Shown piece by piece: positions 24,379 through 35,617 of a stretch of DNA of 64,000 nt. The first letter of the stretch is position 1, and the number at the start of each line of letters is the position of its first letter. A program made the position numbers and the translations under genes. Under the pieces are notes generated by a model. That model was not told the origin of the DNA, did no database searches, and saw nothing but the letters and a program-made list of their open reading frames with translations. This stretch comes from Paracoccus binzhouensis (GTDB lineage: Bacteria; Pseudomonadota; Alphaproteobacteria; Rhodobacterales; Rhodobacteraceae): positions 1 through 64,000 of the forward strand of contig NZ_JAEHFP010000007.1 in assembly GCF_016446475.1 (NCBI RefSeq), read 5' to 3'.

Positions 24379-25403
24379 GCCCAGTGTCCCTTGGAGATCA
24401 GGCCCAGATCCTCGAGCTGGCGCCAGTCCTGCAGTTCGCAGGACTGCGCGCACCAGAAATCCGGGTCGTCCTGCAGGCCCGAGTGATAGGCCATGTATTC
24501 CTGGCTGTCGGCGTAATGCTGGCGCCGGGTCAGTTCCTCGGCGGATTTCTCGACGAAGGTGGACAGGAACTTGGCATGCAGCAGGCAGCCCGAGGCCTTT
24601 TCGCCGCCATGCTCGTCATAGACGATGTTCAGCGAGCGCGGCAGCAGCATGTGGGTCGAGCTGACATAGGCATAGGATCGCCGCCACCGCACCAGCGGGA
24701 TCTTGTTCAGCGCCGGGCCGTTCTGCGGATTGTCGCGGAAGAAGCTGCGGCAGCGCGGCCCGCCCTGGATCCACAGGTTGCCGTATTCGCCGTTCTTGCG
24801 GATGGTATAGTTCGCCGGATCGAACCAGCGCGCGATCTCGAACGGGTCCTGCCCGCTGCGATAGGGCTGCGAGACCAGCGAGCCCCTGGGATACATGTCC
24901 AGCAGCATGGCCGAGAAGGACCGCACCTCGCCCGCGTCCAGCCAGTCGGTCAGCGCCTGCAAGGGCCGGGTGTCGTGATGCGGATAGATCAGGAACTCGT
25001 CGGGATCGACGGTCAGGCACCAATGCCCGCTGCCGTAGCGGCGCAACAGCGCGTTCAGCCAGTCCATGCCGAAGCGCGCTTCCTTGTAGCTTGCCCCGGT
25101 CCGCCACAGCGAGACATCGGGCTGACCGGCCAGCCATTCCGCGCTGCCATCGGTGCTGGCATTGTCCACCACCAGGAAATGCTGCACCCCCAGCTGGCGG
25201 TAATGCCGGAAGAACCAGGGCAGCCGCACCAGTTCGTTGCGCAGGGTGACGAAGGCCAGGATGTCGCCGCGCCGGATGGTGCCGGTGCGGTTCTGCACCG
25301 GCTGCAGGGCGCGGGCGCGGTTCAGGGCCCGCGCGATCAGCCATTGCCGCCGGGCCCGCCGACGCAGGCGCTTCCAGATCGGCCAGCGCGTCAGTCGGGG
25401 CAC
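24375..25403 (-). CDS. Glycosyltransferase family 2 (paralogue A)
   Basis: 342 aa, starting at a GTG with GAGGA upstream. Blocks are RRGDILAFVTLRNELVRLPWF, HFLVVDNASTDGSAEWL, the metal-binding DPDEFLIYP (DxD) and a C-terminal HYADSQEYMAYHSGL segment. It is collinear with the next gene over its whole length, so the two are tandem paralogues. The acceptor and donor sugars are unknown. Confidence 0.85.
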   Translation of the reverse strand: MPRLTRWPIWKRLRRRARRQWLIARALNRARALQPVQNRTGTIRRGDILAFVTLRNELVRLPWFFRHYRQLGVQHFLVVDNASTDGSAEWLAGQPDVSLWRTGASYKEARFGMDWLNALLRRYGSGHWCLTVDPDEFLIYPHHDTRPLQALTDWLDAGEVRSFSAMLLDMYPRGSLVSQPYRSGQDPFEIARWFDPANYTIRKNGEYGNLWIQGGPRCRSFFRDNPQNGPALNKIPLVRWRRSYAYVSSTHMLLPRSLNIVYDEHGGEKASGCLLHAKFLSTFVEKSAEELTRRQHYADSQEYMAYHSGLQDDPDFWCAQSCELQDWRQLEDLGLISKGHWA

Positions 25404-25511
25404 CGCGTGCCATCCTCGGGTTGAATGTGACAGTCTCGGCTCATGCTAGGGGACATGCTTCGTGGCGCGGCTTTTCGCAAGCGGTTTCATCCTCGTGCCG
25501 GGCGCGGACGG

Positions 25512-26549
25512 TCAATCGGTCCAGCCGGCCCCGCCCATCAGCCCCAGTTCGGCCAGTTGCCGCCAGCCGCGATAGCGCAACGAGCCCGGATGCCACAGCA
25601 CCGGCGCCTCGGTCAGCGCCCGGTGATAGCCGGCATAGGCGTCCGGGTCGGCGAAATGCTGGCGGCGCTCCAGCTCCTCGGCCGAGCGCTCGCCGATGCC
25701 GGGCAGGAACTTGCTGTGCAGCAGCACCCCCGACGGCCGCGGATCGCCCGGCCCGTCGTAAAGGTTGTTCAGGCGCGGCGGCAGCATGGAATGGGTCGAG
25801 TTCACATAGGCATAGCGCCAGTTCCAGCGGATCAGCGGCAGCTTGTTCAGCGTCGGCGCGCGCTGCGGCCGGTCGGCGAAGAACACCCGCTCGCGCACAC
25901 CGCCCTGCACCCAGCGGTTGCGGCGCGGCTGCATGACCTGGCAGCGATAGGGGCCCGCATCGAAGAAGGGCAGTTCCTCGGTGACGCTGCCCCCCGCCGA
26001 AGGCCGGTCGAGCGGCCCCTGCGGATAAAGGTCCAGCATCAGCGCCCCCATGCCGGGGATGCCCCGCGCGTCCAGATGCTCGGTCAGGGCGCGCAGGTCG
26101 TGGCTGTCGCAATGCGGATAGACCAGAAGCTCGTCCGCATCGACGCAGACGCACCAATGGCCATGGCCGTGGCGCAGCAGCAGCGCCCCCATCCAGTCCA
26201 GGCCGAAGCGCGCCTCGCGATAGCTGGCGGGCGTGCTCCACAGCGAGACATCGGGCTGGGCGCGCAGGAACTCGGCGCTGCCATCGGTGCTGGCATTGTC
26301 CACCACCAGGAAATGCCGGACGCCCAGCTTGCGGTAATGCGCCAGGAATTCGGGCAGGCGCTGCATCTCGTTGCGCAGCGTGGCGAACAGCAGGATGTCG
26401 CCGGGTCGGATCGCCGCCGTCCGGTCCGCCAGCGGGGCCAGCGCGCGACCCGCCCGGATCGCGCGCCAGATCAGCTTGCGACGTTTCCAGCGCAACCGCC
26501 AGGCCGACCACGCCCGCCGCAGCAGAACGGGCCGGCCGGGTCGGTTCAC
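25512..26549 (-). CDS. Glycosyltransferase family 2 (paralogue B)
   Basis: 345 aa, the sister of paralogue A: RPGDILLFATLRNEMQRLPEF, HFLVVDNASTDGSAEFL, DADELLVYPHCDSHDLRALT and FADPDAYAGYHRAL. The DAD/DPD motif is the probable metal site. The start overlaps the galE stop by four bases. Divergence in the middle (residues 170-230) suggests a different donor or acceptor from paralogue A. Confidence 0.85.
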   Translation of the reverse strand: MNRPGRPVLLRRAWSAWRLRWKRRKLIWRAIRAGRALAPLADRTAAIRPGDILLFATLRNEMQRLPEFLAHYRKLGVRHFLVVDNASTDGSAEFLRAQPDVSLWSTPASYREARFGLDWMGALLLRHGHGHWCVCVDADELLVYPHCDSHDLRALTEHLDARGIPGMGALMLDLYPQGPLDRPSAGGSVTEELPFFDAGPYRCQVMQPRRNRWVQGGVRERVFFADRPQRAPTLNKLPLIRWNWRYAYVNSTHSMLPPRLNNLYDGPGDPRPSGVLLHSKFLPGIGERSAEELERRQHFADPDAYAGYHRALTEAPVLWHPGSLRYRGWRQLAELGLMGGAGWTD

Positions 26550-27544
26550 CGGGCGTAGCCGCCGTTCTGGTGCCAGCGCCAGGCGTCGCCGATCATCTGC
26601 GGCAGGGTCGAGCGCGCCGGGTTCCAGCCCAGCACCGAGACCGCCTTTTCGCTGCCCGAGACCAGCTTGACCGCATCGCCGCCGCGCCGCGGCCCCTCGG
26701 TCAGCGGCACCGGGCGGTTGGTGACATGCCGGGAATGATCGATCACCTCGCGCACCGAAAAGCCGTTGCCGGTGCCCAGGCAGAACACCTCCTGCCCGCC
26801 TTCGGCCACCTTGCCGCCCAGCAGGTATTGCAGCCCCAGCACATGCGCATCGACCAGGTCCATCACATGCACATAGTCGCGGATGCAGGTGCCGTCGGGC
26901 GTCGGATAATCCGTGCCGTGAATGGTCAGCGCCGGGCGCTTGCCGTCGATGGCATCCAGGATCAGCGGGATCAGATGCGTCTCGGGCTGGTGGAACTCGC
27001 CCACCTCGGCATCCGGGTCTGCACCGGCGACGTTGAAATAGCGGAAGATCACCGAGCGCAGCCCGTCAGAGGCACCGAAATCCTTCAACATGTCCTCGAT
27101 CGCGCGCTTGGAGGCGCCATAGGCGTTCAGCGGCGCCTGCGGGGTCGCCTCGTCCAGAACCACGCCGTCATGGTCGCCATAGGTGGCGCAGGTCGAGGAA
27201 AAGACGAAGTTCCGCACCCCCGCCGCCAGCGTCGCCTCGATCAGGTTCAGCGAGGCGCAGACATTGCCGCGCCAGTATTTCCCCGGCTCGCGCATCGCCT
27301 CGCCCACCTGGCTCAGCGCGGCGAAATGCATCACGGCGACGGGCTTGTGGGCGGTCAGGACCTGATCCAGCCGGGCGCGGTCCATCAGGTCGCCCTGCTC
27401 GAAGGGACCGAACTTCACCGCCTCCTGCCAGCCGGTGCAGAGATTGTCATAGGTGACGGGAACGAAACCCGCGTCGCGCAACGCCTTGCTGGCGTGCGAG
27501 CCGATATAGCCCGCGCCGCCCGTCACCAGAACCGTGTCGCCCAT
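26546..27544 (-). CDS. galE: UDP-glucose 4-epimerase
   Basis: 332 aa extended SDR. NAD motif TGGAGYIGSH at residues 8-17, FSSTCATYG with the catalytic Thr/Ser region, and YGASKRAIE with Tyr and Lys. It interconverts UDP-glucose and UDP-galactose. It starts three bases after the galU stop, so the two give UDP-Glc and then UDP-Gal for the glycosyltransferases downstream. Confidence 0.95.
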   Translation of the reverse strand: MGDTVLVTGGAGYIGSHASKALRDAGFVPVTYDNLCTGWQEAVKFGPFEQGDLMDRARLDQVLTAHKPVAVMHFAALSQVGEAMREPGKYWRGNVCASLNLIEATLAAGVRNFVFSSTCATYGDHDGVVLDEATPQAPLNAYGASKRAIEDMLKDFGASDGLRSVIFRYFNVAGADPDAEVGEFHQPETHLIPLILDAIDGKRPALTIHGTDYPTPDGTCIRDYVHVMDLVDAHVLGLQYLLGGKVAEGGQEVFCLGTGNGFSVREVIDHSRHVTNRPVPLTEGPRRGGDAVKLVSGSEKAVSVLGWNPARSTLPQMIGDAWRWHQNGGYAR

Positions 27545-27547
27545 GCC

Positions 27548-28438
27548 TTATTCCGCAGCCTTCCGCATCGCCATGACGTCGGAGAGGTAATCCGCGAACT
27601 CGTCCTTGAGATCGTCGCGCGCCAGGCCGAAGGCCACGGTCGCCTGCAGGAAGCCGGCCTTGGAGCCGCAGTCGAAACGCTGGCCGCGGAAGCGCAGGCC
27701 ATAGACGTCGCGGCCTTCCTCGATCTCGTCGGCGATGGCATCGGTCAGCTGGATCTCGCCGCCCGCGCCCTGCTTGAGCTTGTTGAGATTGTCCATCACC
27801 GTCGGCGCCAGGATGTAGCGGCCGATCACGGCAAGGTTCGAGGGCGGGTTTTCCTTGGGCTTTTCCACCATGCCCTTGGCCCGGACGATGGCGCCCATGT
27901 CCTCGGCCACGTCGAGCACGCCGTAGGCCTTGGTCTTTTCGGTCGGCACTTCCATGGTCGCGACCATGGTGCCGCCGGTTTCCTTGTAGGCCTCGACCAT
28001 CTGCTGCAGGCAGGGCGGCTCGCCCATGATCACGTCGTCGGTCAGGATCACCGCGACGGGCTCGTTGCCCAGCAGCCGGCGGGCGCACCAGACCGCATGG
28101 CCCAGCCCCAGGGCCTTGTGCTGGCGCACATAGGCGATGGCACCCGAATCCATGTTGGTGCCACGCAGCACGTCCAGAAGCTCGTTCTTGCCGGATTTCT
28201 TCAGGCTCGATTCGAGCTCATGGGCATGGTCGAAATAATCCTCGAGCGCCCCCTTGCCGCGCGACGTGACGAAGATGAATTCCTCGATTCCCGCCGCACG
28301 CGCCTCGTCGATGGCGTATTGGATCAGCGGCCGATCCACCAAGGTCATGATTTCCTTGGGAATGCTTTTCGTGGCGGGAAGAAAGCGGGTGCCGAGGCCA
28401 GCCACGGGAAAGATGGCCTTGGTGACTTTGCGATTCAT
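27548..28438 (-). CDS. galU: UTP-glucose-1-phosphate uridylyltransferase
   Basis: 296 aa. Nucleotide-binding start FPVAGLGTRFLPATKSIPKE, then LVDRPLIQYAIDEARAAGI, and VEKPKENPPSNLAVIGRYIL in the sugar-binding half. It makes UDP-glucose from UTP and glucose-1-phosphate. AGGAGACATG precedes the ATG. Its promoter should lie in the 252-base gap upstream. Confidence 0.95.
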   Translation of the reverse strand: MNRKVTKAIFPVAGLGTRFLPATKSIPKEIMTLVDRPLIQYAIDEARAAGIEEFIFVTSRGKGALEDYFDHAHELESSLKKSGKNELLDVLRGTNMDSGAIAYVRQHKALGLGHAVWCARRLLGNEPVAVILTDDVIMGEPPCLQQMVEAYKETGGTMVATMEVPTEKTKAYGVLDVAEDMGAIVRAKGMVEKPKENPPSNLAVIGRYILAPTVMDNLNKLKQGAGGEIQLTDAIADEIEEGRDVYGLRFRGQRFDCGSKAGFLQATVAFGLARDDLKDEFADYLSDVMAMRKAAE

Positions 28439-28690
28439 GAATCATGTCTCCTGATTTCTGCGCCTACGCAGGGTGGTTATCCCCTTTTGCAGACGCTTCC
28501 GCAACAAGCGCATGGCCGGCGCGGTCGTTCCATAAATAACTAAAGCGATTCAGTTTTTGACGGTTTGCAGCGATTTTCTGCCTATTCCCCCTTCAGGTCT
28601 AGGCAATTTTCTTCCCGCGCCCGCGACAGGGCAGCATCCGCGCGGAAACGTGACGGCCGCGGGCAACCGGAAAAGCCCCGCTCCTGCGAC
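28439..28690. other. Intergenic region before galU
   Basis: 252 bases without a gene. The part around 28530-28610 is much more AT-rich than the surroundings (CCATAAATAACTAAAG) and probably contains the galU promoter. I could not fix -35/-10 boxes. Confidence 0.5.
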
Positions 28691-29491
28691 TCAGGCAATA
28701 CCCATCCGGCGCATCATCGCCTCCAGCTTGGGCACGTCCGAAGGGTTGTTCAGTTCCCAGAACTCGCGGCCCCTCGCCTCGACCTCGACGCAGAGGATGC
28801 GGCGGCCGCGTTCCAGGAAGCGCAGCTGTTCCAGGCCCTCCAGGGCCTCCAGCCGCCCCTCGTCCCAGCCGGGATACTCGGCCAGCGCCTCGGGGCGATA
28901 GGCATAGACGCCGACATGGTGAAAGACCGGCGTCGGCTCGTTCGGCGCGAAATCGGCGCCGGCATAGGGGATCACTTCCTTCGAGAAATACAGCGCCCGG
29001 CGGTCATGGCCGAAGACCGCCGTGGTGCCGCCGACGCGCCCCGCCACCCGGTCGGCGATCAGTTCGGACCGCATGGCGCCCGAGCAGCGCAGCACCGGCG
29101 TCGCCACATCGGCGCCCGGATCGGCGCGCAGGCCCGCGACCAGCTCCTCGACGAACCAGGCGGGGGTCAGCGGCGCGTCGCCCTGCAGGTTCACCACGAT
29201 CTCATGCGTCAGGCCCAGCTTCGCCACCGCCTCGGCGCAGCGTTCGGTGCCATTGCGGGCCGCGGCCGAGGTCATGGCGACCTCGGCTCCGAAGCCCTCG
29301 GCATGGGCGCGGATGCGCTCGTCATCGGTGGCGACGATCACCCGGTCGATGCCCCGGACGGCGCGCGCCGCCTCCCAGCTGCGGCGGATCAGGCTCTGGC
29401 CCTCGCCGGTGGCGCCGCGCAGCTCGACCAGCGGCTTGCCGGGATAGCGCGTCGAGGCGTGGCGGGCGGGAATGACGATGACGACCGACAT
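28691..29491 (-). CDS. kdsB: 3-deoxy-manno-octulosonate cytidylyltransferase
   Basis: 266 aa. It begins VVIVIPARHASTRYPGKPLVEL, then IVATDDERIRAHAE, and VVNLQGDAPLTP for the metal and CTP site. It activates Kdo as CMP-Kdo, needed for lipopolysaccharide and for the Kdo linker of group 2-type capsules. The ATG at 29491 lies just inside the cysQ end. The neighbourhood of an export permease suggests the capsule role. Confidence 0.92.
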   Translation of the reverse strand: MSVVIVIPARHASTRYPGKPLVELRGATGEGQSLIRRSWEAARAVRGIDRVIVATDDERIRAHAEGFGAEVAMTSAAARNGTERCAEAVAKLGLTHEIVVNLQGDAPLTPAWFVEELVAGLRADPGADVATPVLRCSGAMRSELIADRVAGRVGGTTAVFGHDRRALYFSKEVIPYAGADFAPNEPTPVFHHVGVYAYRPEALAEYPGWDEGRLEALEGLEQLRFLERGRRILCVEVEARGREFWELNNPSDVPKLEAMMRRMGIA

Positions 29492-29495
29492 GGGA

Positions 29496-30293
29496 TCAGT
29501 CCTTGACCAGCAGCACGCCGGGGGCGAAGGCAATGAAGAACGGGTTCTCGAAGCCGGGCTTGCCGTATTTCAGCGGCGTGTGGTCGTCGAAGCGCACCAC
29601 TTCGCCGCCGGCGCCGCGCAACACCGCATCGCCAGCGGCGGTGTCCCATTCCATGGTCCGGCCGAGGCGCGGGTAAAGATCGGCCTCGCCCGTCGCCACC
29701 AGGCAGAACTTCAGCGAGCTGCCGGCCGAGGTCATGTCGCGCACCCCGTAGCGGGCGATATAGTCGTCGGTCGCCGCGTCGCGGTGCGATTTCGAGGCGA
29801 CGACCATCAGCGCCCGGTTGTCGGGCATGGAGTTCACGCCGATGGGCGTGACCTCGCCCGGCTTTTCGCCGAAGGGGCCCTTCTCCTCGACCGATCCGCC
29901 CTCGGCATTGGTATAGAACAGCCGGCCCTTGGCCGGGGCATAGACGACGCCAAGGCGCGGCACGCCGTCCTCGACATAGGCGATGTTGACGGTGAAATCG
30001 CCGCGGCGCTGCACGAACTCCTTGGTACCGTCCAGCGGATCGACGATCAGGAAGGTGGACAGGTTCTGGCCATGCGTCGCGGCCTGTTCCTCGGTCACCA
30101 GCGGGATGTCGGGAAAGGCGGCGCGCAGCCCCCCCGAGATCAGCGCATCGGCGGCCTCGTCGGCCTCGGTCACCGGCGAGGCGTCGGATTTCGCCCGCAC
30201 CTCGAAATCCTCGGCACCATAGATGCGCATGATCTCGTCTCCGGCCTGCAGGGCCAGGCGGCGCATCTCGGCGATCAATTGATCGAATTGCAT
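29496..30293 (-). CDS. cysQ: 3'(2'),5'-bisphosphate nucleotidase
   Basis: 265 aa inositol-monophosphatase-fold enzyme. Metal-binding motifs are LVTEEQAA, IVDPLDGTKEFVQRRGDF and EWDTAAGDAVLR. It removes the 3'-phosphate of PAP, the product of PAPS-dependent sulfation. GAAAGGAAAA precedes the ATG. It is the first minus-strand gene of the polysaccharide cluster, whose last gene is a sulfotransferase. Confidence 0.93.
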   Translation of the reverse strand: MQFDQLIAEMRRLALQAGDEIMRIYGAEDFEVRAKSDASPVTEADEAADALISGGLRAAFPDIPLVTEEQAATHGQNLSTFLIVDPLDGTKEFVQRRGDFTVNIAYVEDGVPRLGVVYAPAKGRLFYTNAEGGSVEEKGPFGEKPGEVTPIGVNSMPDNRALMVVASKSHRDAATDDYIARYGVRDMTSAGSSLKFCLVATGEADLYPRLGRTMEWDTAAGDAVLRGAGGEVVRFDDHTPLKYGKPGFENPFFIAFAPGVLLVKD

Positions 30294-30423
30294 GGTTTTT
30301 CCTTTCCGTCCCGAACCCACGGGATTGCGGCGCCGATTGAACCCGGCGGTCCCGTTCCTTATGATGCGGGGAACCGCGCAGGGCAAGCGCCCCGCATGTC
30401 GCAACGGAAAGACCCCGCCGAGC

Positions 30424-31245
30424 ATGTTCACCCAGCGCCGCAACCGCAACATGGTCGAGGCCGCGTTCACCACGCTGTCGCTGATCTACCACGTCACGGT
30501 CAACAACCTGCGCAAGGGCCAGCGCAACGCCGTGGTCGGGCTGATCATGACGGTGGTGCAATCCATCGCCATGATCGCGGGCTTCTACCTGATCTTCGCC
30601 ATCATGGGCGTGCGAACCGCGCCGATCCGGGGCAATTACATCGTCTATATCATGTCGGGGATCTTCATGTTCATGGCCCATTCCCAGGCCATCGGCGCGG
30701 TGTCGGGCGCCGGCAGCCCCAGCAACCAGATGATGAAGCACGGGCCGATGAACACGGCGGTGCTGATCTCGGCCGCGGCGCTGGCCTCGCTCTACAAGCA
30801 GACCTTCTCGGCGCTGGTGGTGCTGTCGGCCTATAACTACCTGGTCGAGCCGGTGCATATCGACAAGCCGCTGGCCTGCTATGCCATGCTGTTGATGGCC
30901 TGGTTCTCGGGCTGTTGCATCGGGCTGATCTTCCTGTCGCTGCGGCCCTGGTGGCCGCAGGGGGCGCAGGTGCTGACCCAGTTCTACCAGCGCGTCAACA
31001 TGGTATTTTCCGGCAAGATGTTCGTGGCGAACCTGATGCCCGGTGCCATGCTGCACCTGTTCTCCTGGAACCCGCTGTTCCATGTGATCGACCAGACGCG
31101 CGGCTTCGCCTTCATCAACTATTCGCCGCGCAACTCGTCGCTGGACTATCCCGTCTATGCCGCGCTGACGCTGCTGATGATCGGGCTGATGGCGGAATTC
31201 GTCACCCGCAAGGCGGTGTCGATCAGCTGGTCGGCCGGACGGTGA
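30424..31245 (+). CDS. ABC-2-type polysaccharide export permease (KpsM/Wzm-like)
   Basis: 273 aa with about six membrane spans (for example AVVGLIMTVVQSIAMIAGFY and GCCIGLIFLSLRPWW). The size and LFSWNPLFHVIDQTRGF segment match permeases that export capsule or O-antigen chains. The ATG at 30424 has only a weak ribosome site; an ATG at 30451 is possible. It is transcribed away from cysQ. No partner ATPase gene (KpsT) is in the window. Confidence 0.8.
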   Translation: MFTQRRNRNMVEAAFTTLSLIYHVTVNNLRKGQRNAVVGLIMTVVQSIAMIAGFYLIFAIMGVRTAPIRGNYIVYIMSGIFMFMAHSQAIGAVSGAGSPSNQMMKHGPMNTAVLISAAALASLYKQTFSALVVLSAYNYLVEPVHIDKPLACYAMLLMAWFSGCCIGLIFLSLRPWWPQGAQVLTQFYQRVNMVFSGKMFVANLMPGAMLHLFSWNPLFHVIDQTRGFAFINYSPRNSSLDYPVYAALTLLMIGLMAEFVTRKAVSISWSAGR

Positions 31246-31351
31246 GGCCGGTTTCCGCCCCGCCGTCGCCGGAAAAACCCCGGCCCGGCCGCCCGCGACG
31301 CCGACCGCGGCGCCACCCGCGACAGGGGCCTGCTTTCTGCCCTCGGCTCAG

Positions 31352-31383
31352 CTTGCAGCCCGCCAGACCCCTTCCTATATAGG
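31352..31383 (+). promoter_or_regulatory. Sigma-32-type heat-shock promoter of dnaK
   Basis: CTTG at 31352-31355 is followed after 18 bases by CCTATATAGG at 31374-31383. This fits the alphaproteobacterial RpoH pattern CTTG-N17/18-CYTATNTNNG. It lies about 120 bases before the dnaK ATG. Confidence 0.75.
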
Positions 31384-31499
31384 CCCATGAAGCGCGGAGG
31401 GGCCCGGACACGGTTCCCTCCGGTCAATCCAGGGATCGGGCTTTCGGGGGCCGCTTTCGGACCCGAGGCCCAGAATATCGCCGCAAGAAAGGTTATTGC

Positions 31500-33416
<1,917 letters not shown>

Positions 33417-33436
33417 GCGCGATGTGACCCAACCGG

Positions 33437-33465
33437 CCGGCCCGCTGCAGACCCGCACGGGCCGG
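33437..33465 (+). terminator. Hairpin between dnaK and dnaJ
   Basis: CCGGCCCG and CGGGCCGG form an 8-bp stem with a 13-base loop, followed by TCCTGTCTT. It may lower dnaJ expression relative to dnaK or protect the dnaK message end. Confidence 0.5.
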
Positions 33466-33497
33466 TCCTGTCTTGAAAGACCCCGGACGCGATCGAC

Positions 33498-34652
33498 ATG
33501 GCGAAACGTGATTATTACGAGGTGCTGGGCGTTCAGCGGGGCGCCTCGGCCGACGAGATCAAGAAGGCCTACCGCGCCAAGGCGAAGCAGTTGCACCCCG
33601 ACCGCAACAAGGATTGCAAGGTCTCGGAGGCGGCGTTCAAGGAAGTGAACGAGGCCTATGACTGCCTGAAGGACGACCAGAAGAAGGCCGCCTATGACCG
33701 CTTCGGCCATGCTGCCTTCGAGAATGGCGGCGGCGGCTTCCACCGGGGCAACGGCCATGGCGATTTCGGCTCGGCCTTCGCCGACGTGTTCGAGGACCTG
33801 TTCGGCGACATGATGGGCCGCCGGCCCGGCGCGGGCGGACGCTCGCGCTCCAGCCGTGGCCAGGATCTGCGCTACAACCTGCGCGTCTCGCTGGAGGAAG
33901 CCTATAACGGCGCGCAGAAGACCATCAGCGTGCCCGGCTCGGTCGCCTGCGCCGCCTGCAACGGCACCGGCGCCGAGGGCGCGGTCGAGCCCGCCACCTG
34001 CCCCACCTGCTCGGGCATGGGCAAGGTCCGGGCCACCCAGGGCTTCTTCACCGTCGAGCGCACCTGCCCGACCTGCAACGGCCATGGCCAGATCGTCAAG
34101 AATCCCTGCCAGGAATGCCGCGGCGCCGGCCGGGTGCAGAAGGAACGCACCCTGTCGGTGAACATCCCCGCCGGCGTCGAGACCGGCACCCGCATCCGCC
34201 TGGCCGGCGAGGGCGAGGCCGGGATGCGCGGCGGCCCGGCCGGCGATCTCTATATCTTCATCGAGGTCAAGGAGCACCCGATCTTCATCCGCGACGGCCG
34301 GATGCTGGCCTGCCAGGTGCCGGTCAGCATGGCCACCGCCGCGCTTGGCGGCGAGATCGAGGTGCCCAATATCGACGGCGGCCGCTCGCGCGTCAAGGTG
34401 CCGGCCGGCACGCAGAGCGGCAAGCAGCTGCGCCTGCGCGGCAAGGGCATGCCGCCGCTGCGCCACGGCCCGGGGATGAACGGCGAATCGGGCGACATGC
34501 TGATCGAGCTGGTGGTCGAGACGCCGGTGAACCTGACCGCGCGGCAAAAGGAGCTGCTGCGCGAATTCGAGGCGATCCAGGCCGACAACAATCCGCAGAC
34601 CCAGGGCTTTTTCCAGAAGATCAAGGGGTTCTGGGACGAGATGAAAGGCTGA
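33498..34652 (+). CDS. dnaJ: Co-chaperone DnaJ (Hsp40)
   Basis: 384 aa. The J domain holds the HPD motif (QLHPDRNKD), a Gly/Phe-rich stretch follows ([18 protein letters not shown]), then four CxxCxGxG zinc repeats ([32 protein letters not shown]) and the C-terminal substrate domains. It stimulates the DnaK ATPase and delivers clients. Confidence 0.98.
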   Translation: MAKRDYYEVLGVQRGASADEIKKAYRAKAKQLHPDRNKDCKVSEAAFKEVNEAYDCLKDDQKKAAYDRFGHAAFENGGGGFHRGNGHGDFGSAFADVFEDLFGDMMGRRPGAGGRSRSSRGQDLRYNLRVSLEEAYNGAQKTISVPGSVACAACNGTGAEGAVEPATCPTCSGMGKVRATQGFFTVERTCPTCNGHGQIVKNPCQECRGAGRVQKERTLSVNIPAGVETGTRIRLAGEGEAGMRGGPAGDLYIFIEVKEHPIFIRDGRMLACQVPVSMATAALGGEIEVPNIDGGRSRVKVPAGTQSGKQLRLRGKGMPPLRHGPGMNGESGDMLIELVVETPVNLTARQKELLREFEAIQADNNPQTQGFFQKIKGFWDEMKG

Positions 34653-34779
34653 ACCGGCCAGGTCGGCGCTGCCGGCCGCCTGGGGATTCGGGTATTTGGA
34701 AAACGGAAAGAACGGCCGGGGCGCGCGGGATCGCGCGCGTTAACCCGGCCTTTACCCTTGCCGTGGCAGGCTGCCGGCC

Positions 34780-35427
34780 ATGGACAAGAATCGCGCCTTT
34801 CGGGAAGCCCCGCTACCCCTGTTCTCCTCGGCCCGGCCTGCCGGAGACGAGGCCGCCTTGCCTGCGGCGGCTCTGGTCTCCGGCAGCCGCCCGCCCAGCT
34901 ATATCGCCGATCACCGCGCCCGGCTGCGCGACCGCTTCATGCAGGGCGGGGCCGGGGCGATGCCGGATTACGAATTGCTGGAACTGGTGCTGTTCCGCGC
35001 CATCCCGCGCCAGGACGTGAAGCCGCTGGCGCGGCGGCTGCTCGACCGGTTCGGCGATTTCAACCGCGTGCTCTCGGCCCCGCCCGCGCGGCTGGCCGAG
35101 GTTTCGGGCGTCGGCCAGGCGGTGGTGCAGGAGCTGAAGATCGTCGAGGCGGCGGCGCAGCGGCTGGCGCGCTCGCGCGTCATGCACCGCCCGGTGCTGA
35201 CCAGCTGGGACGCGCTGCTGGACTATTGCCACACCGCCATGGCGCATCGCGAGATCGAAGAGTTCCGCGTGCTGTATCTGGACCGCAAAAACGTGCTGAT
35301 CGCGGATGAGGAACAGGCCCGCGGCACCGTCGATCACGTCCCGGTCTATCCGCGCGAGATCATGCGCCGGGCGCTGGAGCTGAATGCCAGCGCGCTGATC
35401 CTGGTGCACAACCACCCCACTCACTGA
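34780..35427 (+). pseudogene. radC: RadC/JAB-domain protein, truncated at its active site by an inserted element
   Basis: 215 codons remain. The helix-hairpin-helix part (LAEVSGVGQAVVQELKIVEAA) and the first half of the JAB domain are intact up to ALILVHNHP. Normally the next residues are SGDP and a further 30-40 residues; here the frame ends at once with Thr-His-stop. The change occurs at about 35415, where base composition drops and an integrase follows. The missing 3' part is not elsewhere in the window. Confidence 0.88.
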
Positions 35428-35430
35428 TTT
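35405..35430 (+). other. Probable attachment junction of an integrative element in radC
   Basis: GCACAACCACCCC is radC coding sequence for the HNHP motif, and ACTCACTGATTTTGATCACG is foreign, AT-richer sequence. An integrase begins 190 bases on and points away from radC. The other junction is not visible, so a core repeat cannot be defined. Confidence 0.6.
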
Positions 35431-35617
35431 TGATCACGAATAATCCCGCTTAATCACGTTGAAACACTAGCAATTTCGGCGATTTTGAGCGTTGCGTAGT
35501 GGGGGCGGTTATGGCAAATTGGGGGCTGTAAAAGGGGTAGAAAACGGCTTCCCGATCCCAGCTAACGATCCCCGTTTCTCCCTGACCGATCCCAGTTGCG
35601 GAACAGGAGGAAACGCC

